NCBI RefSeq assembly: GCF_024347395.1
Contig: NZ_AP025472.1
Span: forward strand, 2,914,001 to 2,978,000
From: Vibrio cortegadensis
Lineage (GTDB): Bacteria; Pseudomonadota; Gammaproteobacteria; Enterobacterales; Vibrionaceae
Direction: 5' to 3'
Length of the DNA: 64,000 bases
Each line of letters begins with the position of its first letter. Position 1 is the first letter of the stretch. The notes beneath the pieces were generated by a model, which saw only the letters and a program-made list of their open reading frames with translations, did no database searches and was not told the DNA's origin. The position numbers and the translations under genes were made by a program. Shown here piece after piece: positions 61,156-64,000 of the stretch.

Positions 61156-62466
61156 TTACTCTTCTCGGCTAAATAGCGCTTCAATAAAATCTTGAGTTTC
61201 AAACGGACGTAAATCGTCAATGCCTTCACCCACGCCAATAAAACGGATAGGGATCTGGAATTGGTCTGCAATCGCAAAGATAACGCCGCCTTTTGCTGTG
61301 CCATCCAATTTAGTCAATGTGATACCGGTTACTGGCGCAACTTCACTAAACAACTTTGCTTGGCTAATTGCGTTTTGTCCTGTACCCGCATCAAGGGTTA
61401 GCATAATTTCGTGCGGTGCTGAATCATCAATTTTCTTCATCACTCGAACAATCTTACGCAACTCTTCCATCAGGTTGCTCTTATTCTGTAAACGACCAGC
61501 GGTATCGGCGATCACAACATCAACACCACGCGCTTTCGCCGCTTCAATGGCGTCATAAATAACAGAAGCACTGTCTGCTCCGGTATGTTGCGCGATCACA
61601 GGAACGTCGTTACGCTCACCCCAAACTTGCAGTTGTTCAACGGCTGCCGCTCGGAAAGTATCACCCGCCGCAAGCATGACTTTTTTACCTTGGCCTTGGA
61701 ACTGCTTCGCAAGTTTGCCAATTGTCGTGGTTTTACCAACACCGTTCACACCCACCATCAAAATAACGTAAGGTGTTTTGGTGGTATCCACTTCTAGTGG
61801 CTGGTCGACTTGAGTCAAGATGTCTGACATCTCTTCTTTTAATAGGCCATATAACGCTTCACCATCTTTCAAATCTTGACGCGATGCTTTTTCCGTTAGG
61901 TTTTCGATGATTTTGACTGTGGTGTTCATTCCCACATCAGCAATAAGCAACTGTTCTTCGAGTTCTTCAAAAAGATCTTCATCGATTTTTTTGCCTTTAA
62001 ACAAGCCAAAGAACCCTGCACCAATATTGGCTTTCGTGCGGCTTAAGCTGCGTTTTAGGCGTGCAAAAAAGCTTTCCGTTGGTTTCTCTTGCTCTTGAAC
62101 TCTGACTTCTGCTTCTGCTTCTGCTTCTGCTTCTGCTTCTGCTTCTGCTTCTGCTTCTGCTTCTGCTTCTGCTTCTGCTTCTGCTTCTGCTTCTGCTTCT
62201 GCTTCTGCTTCTGCTTCTGCTTCTGCTTCTGCTAGGTCAGCATTATCTGCAGTCGCCTCTTCTTCAATACTATTTTGTGTAGTTTCTTCAACCTCAGAAA
62301 CCTCTTCTTTAAGCTCATCGACCAATTCCTGCTGGGCAAGTTCTTGCTCAACGGCTTCTTGTTCTAATGCTGACTCTTCAATCTCTTGCTTTTCTACTGG
62401 GGCTTTTTGATCATCATCACCAAAGCCAAGCCACGAGAGTAATCCGCGCTTCTTTTTTTCTGTCAT
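61156..62466 (-). CDS. ftsY: Signal recognition particle receptor FtsY
   Basis: FtsY docks SRP-bound ribosomes at SecYEG. The protein is 436 aa. The acidic A domain (about residues 20-125) contains 21 uninterrupted Ala-Glu pairs (79-120) coded by a perfect DNA repeat. The NG domain that follows is normal: FARLKRSLSRTKANIG, G1 GVNGVGKTTTIGKLA near residue 240, DTAGRLQNK, and TKLDGTAKGG. The A domain is known to bind lipid and SecY and to vary greatly in length. It is divergent from rsmD. Confidence 0.97.
   Translation of the reverse strand: MTEKKKRGLLSWLGFGDDDQKAPVEKQEIEESALEQEAVEQELAQQELVDELKEEVSEVEETTQNSIEEEATADNADLAEAEAEAEAEAEAEAEAEAEAEAEAEAEAEAEAEAEAEAEAEVRVQEQEKPTESFFARLKRSLSRTKANIGAGFFGLFKGKKIDEDLFEELEEQLLIADVGMNTTVKIIENLTEKASRQDLKDGEALYGLLKEEMSDILTQVDQPLEVDTTKTPYVILMVGVNGVGKTTTIGKLAKQFQGQGKKVMLAAGDTFRAAAVEQLQVWGERNDVPVIAQHTGADSASVIYDAIEAAKARGVDVVIADTAGRLQNKSNLMEELRKIVRVMKKIDDSAPHEIMLTLDAGTGQNAISQAKLFSEVAPVTGITLTKLDGTAKGGVIFAIADQFQIPIRFIGVGEGIDDLRPFETQDFIEALFSREE
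62106..62231. repeat. Hexanucleotide repeat (CTTCTG)x21 inside ftsY
   Basis: Twenty-one perfect copies with no silent differences encode (Ala-Glu)n. Because the unit is 6 bp, gain or loss keeps the reading frame. Perfect identity over 126 bp suggests recent expansion by slippage. Confidence 0.97.
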
Positions 62467-62650
62467 CTGAGGAGCTTCCTAGATCTACTTAAATAATTAC
62501 AACTCTCTGCCTTTTCGACAAAGAAAAATGATAAAGCAGTGAAAATTTTTCATTTAGCTTGCTACACTTCACCATTACAAATTTGTTTAACACCCACTCC
62601 AATGTCATGGGGCTCGGTATAGTATCACTTTATTAGCGGTCAAAAAATCT

Positions 62651-63250
62651 ATGGTAAGACGTCGTCAGCAAAACACATCACAAAAAAAGCCTTCAACTGG
62701 CTTTGTGCGTATCATTAGTGGCTTATGGAGAGGCAGAAAACTTCCTGTCCATGATGCTGAAGGTCTACGACCAACGACCGATCGTGTGAAAGAAACGGTA
62801 TTTAATTGGTTAGCACAAGATATCCCACATGCTAACTGCTTGGATGTTTTTTCTGGTTCAGGAGGGCTAGGTTTTGAAGCCGCCTCTCGTCAAGCAGACA
62901 AAGTGACCTTATTGGAGTTAAACCCTGCGGCTTTCCAACAGATTAAGACTAACATCACCGCGTTGAAAGCCAATAACATAACGGCAGTAAAAACCGATGC
63001 TTTAGCTTTTTTAGGCCAATCAGGTACCCCTTATGATGTGGTTTTTATTGATCCTCCCTTTCATAAAGGCTTACTGACAGAAACCGTTACACTTTTAGAG
63101 CAAAATGGTTGGCTCAGTGATGGCGCGATGATCTATATTGAGACAGAAAAAGAACTGCTGTTAGAGGGGATACCTCAGCATTGGAACTTACACCGCGAGA
63201 AAACCGCAGGCCAAGTTTGCTATCGATTATTTGAAAGGGTAACTGAATGA
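62651..63250 (+). CDS. rsmD: 16S rRNA m2G966 methyltransferase
   Basis: RsmD methylates G966 of 16S rRNA during 30S assembly. The protein is 199 aa (E. coli 198). The N-terminal RIISGLWRGRKLPV, the SAM motif LDVFSGSGGLGFEAASR near residue 64 and the catalytic DPPF near residue 134 are present. It is divergent from ftsY, a very conserved neighbour, and its stop overlaps the next ATG. Confidence 0.97.
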   Translation: MVRRRQQNTSQKKPSTGFVRIISGLWRGRKLPVHDAEGLRPTTDRVKETVFNWLAQDIPHANCLDVFSGSGGLGFEAASRQADKVTLLELNPAAFQQIKTNITALKANNITAVKTDALAFLGQSGTPYDVVFIDPPFHKGLLTETVTLLEQNGWLSDGAMIYIETEKELLLEGIPQHWNLHREKTAGQVCYRLFERVTE

Positions 63251-63513
63251 AAATTCTAATTTTATTAGCGAAAGCGTCTATTGCTTTTGTGTGGTTTGTA
63301 TTGCTGTTTAATATTTTTCAGCCTTTCCCAGGCAAAGCAGCCATTGCTCTATATATCATGACGGCCTTTCTGTTCATTATGCATGGCTTGCAAATGCTTA
63401 TCTTCATTGGAGCTTTCGGCGATAAAGTCAAAATGAGTCGCTGGGAACGATGGTCGATTCTTTTCTTTGGTATTTTCGCTCTGCTGGATATACGTCGTAA
63501 ACATATGATGTGA
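63247..63513 (+). CDS. Small DUF1145-family membrane protein
   Basis: An 88-aa protein with two or three hydrophobic segments and a basic C-terminus (DIRRKHMM). Its ATG overlaps the rsmD TGA (ATGA), so translation is coupled. The same small gene follows rsmD in E. coli (yhhL). No function is known. Confidence 0.85.
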   Translation: MKILILLAKASIAFVWFVLLFNIFQPFPGKAAIALYIMTAFLFIMHGLQMLIFIGAFGDKVKMSRWERWSILFFGIFALLDIRRKHMM

Positions 63514-63532
63514 TCTTTCATCGTACCAAATA

Positions 63533-63567
63533 AAAACGGAGCTCATTATCGAGCTCCGTTTTTTTAT
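63533..63567. terminator. Terminator between DUF1145 gene and MarC-family gene
   Basis: AAAACGGAGCTC pairs perfectly with GAGCTCCGTTTT around ATTATC, followed by a run of T's. It serves both convergent genes. Confidence 0.9.
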
Positions 63568-63588
63568 TCAATACACTCTATTCGTAGT

Positions 63589-64000
63589 CTAGCCTAGGTA
63601 AAGCTTCACACCATCGAGGAACATTTGAGTTGAAATCATCACTAGCATGAGCCCCATGAGTCGCTCAATGGCTTTCAGTCCCTTCTCACCAAGTAATTTA
63701 TGGAAGAAGTTATAGAACATCAAAATAAAGAAAGTAGCCCCCCAAGCGAGTAACACAGCGATAGACCAGTCAAAAAGTCTATCGGGCTCTTTACTTGAAA
63801 GCAGAAGCAAAGATGCAAGAACCGATGGCCCAGCAATCATGGGAATGGCCATTGGTACGATGAAAGGTTCATCACCCGCCGCCAAACCAGTAATGCTTCC
63901 TGCTTGCGGGAATATCATCTTAATCGCAATGATAAATAGAATGATACCACCAGAAATACTTAATGTTTCAGGCTGGACGTGAAGGAAACTCAAGATCCCC
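63589..64000 (-). CDS. yhgN: MarC/YhgN-family membrane protein, cut by window edge
   Basis: The reading frame stays open to the last base, so the N-terminal third is outside the window. The visible part (about 137 aa) has the family core ETLSISGGIILFIIAIKMIFP, split around EEPFIVPMAIPMIAGPS, and ends with LMLVMISTQMFLDGVKLYLG. This matches the C-terminal two thirds of E. coli YhgN (197 aa). MarC proteins are predicted transporters of unknown substrate, and no role in drug resistance should be assumed. Confidence 0.9.
   Translation of the reverse strand, partial: GILSFLHVQPETLSISGGIILFIIAIKMIFPQAGSITGLAAGDEPFIVPMAIPMIAGPSVLASLLLLSSKEPDRLFDWSIAVLLAWGATFFILMFYNFFHKLLGEKGLKAIERLMGLMLVMISTQMFLDGVKLYLG

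Overview
The window looks like a stretch of the large chromosome of a Vibrionaceae bacterium, most likely Aliivibrio or a close relative. This is inferred from protein similarity recalled from memory, low-GC coding DNA, the gene order hemE-nudC-rsd-rpoCB-rplLJAK-nusG-secE-tuf, 16S V1 sequences of Aliivibrio type, and tRNA combinations in the rRNA spacers that are typical of vibrios. Almost everything is conserved housekeeping DNA. I found no defence island, prophage, integron, CRISPR array or biosynthetic cluster.

Positions 1-17100: on the minus strand, hemE, nudC, the RNA polymerase / ribosomal protein block (rpoC, rpoB, rplL, rplJ, rplA, rplK), nusG, secE, tuf and a tRNA cluster transcribed Thr-Tyr-Gly-tuf. 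rsd lies on the plus strand. Strong promoters are visible before rplK, before rplJ and before the tRNA-tuf unit. Attenuator-like hairpins lie between rplL and rpoB and between rpoB and rpoC. A probable unannotated small RNA lies on the plus strand between hemE and nudC.

Positions 17300-23300: coaA (+), the overlapping murB-birA pair (-), a GNAT acetyltransferase (+), pssA (+) and a decayed IS630-family element with recognisable inverted ends.

Positions 23300-40340: three rRNA operons in tandem, all transcribed on the minus strand. In transcription order they are 16S-Glu-Lys-Val-23S-5S, 16S-23S-5S (no spacer tRNA), and 16S-Ile-Ala-23S-5S-Asp. Each has a near-identical promoter, and the most upstream operon has a second, stronger promoter. 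The middle 16S gene carries a different V1 helix allele.

Positions 40500-52225: a membrane-anchored RRM protein (+) whose end overlaps convergent murI; btuB under a cobalamin riboswitch, followed by a Dph6-like ATP pyrophosphatase and murI; trmA; fabR-yijD; sthA; a MATE exporter; a methyltransferase with a Fur-box-like promoter; and lexA with two SOS boxes.

Positions 52226-64000: plsB, ubiC-ubiA, an orphan FliL-like secreted protein, glpE-glpG, rpoH, the ftsY-ftsE-ftsX operon, rsmD with a small DUF1145 gene, and a MarC/YhgN-family membrane protein cut by the window edge. FtsY carries 21 tandem Ala-Glu pairs encoded by a perfect hexanucleotide repeat. Two other pyrimidine-rich microsatellites lie in intergenic DNA.
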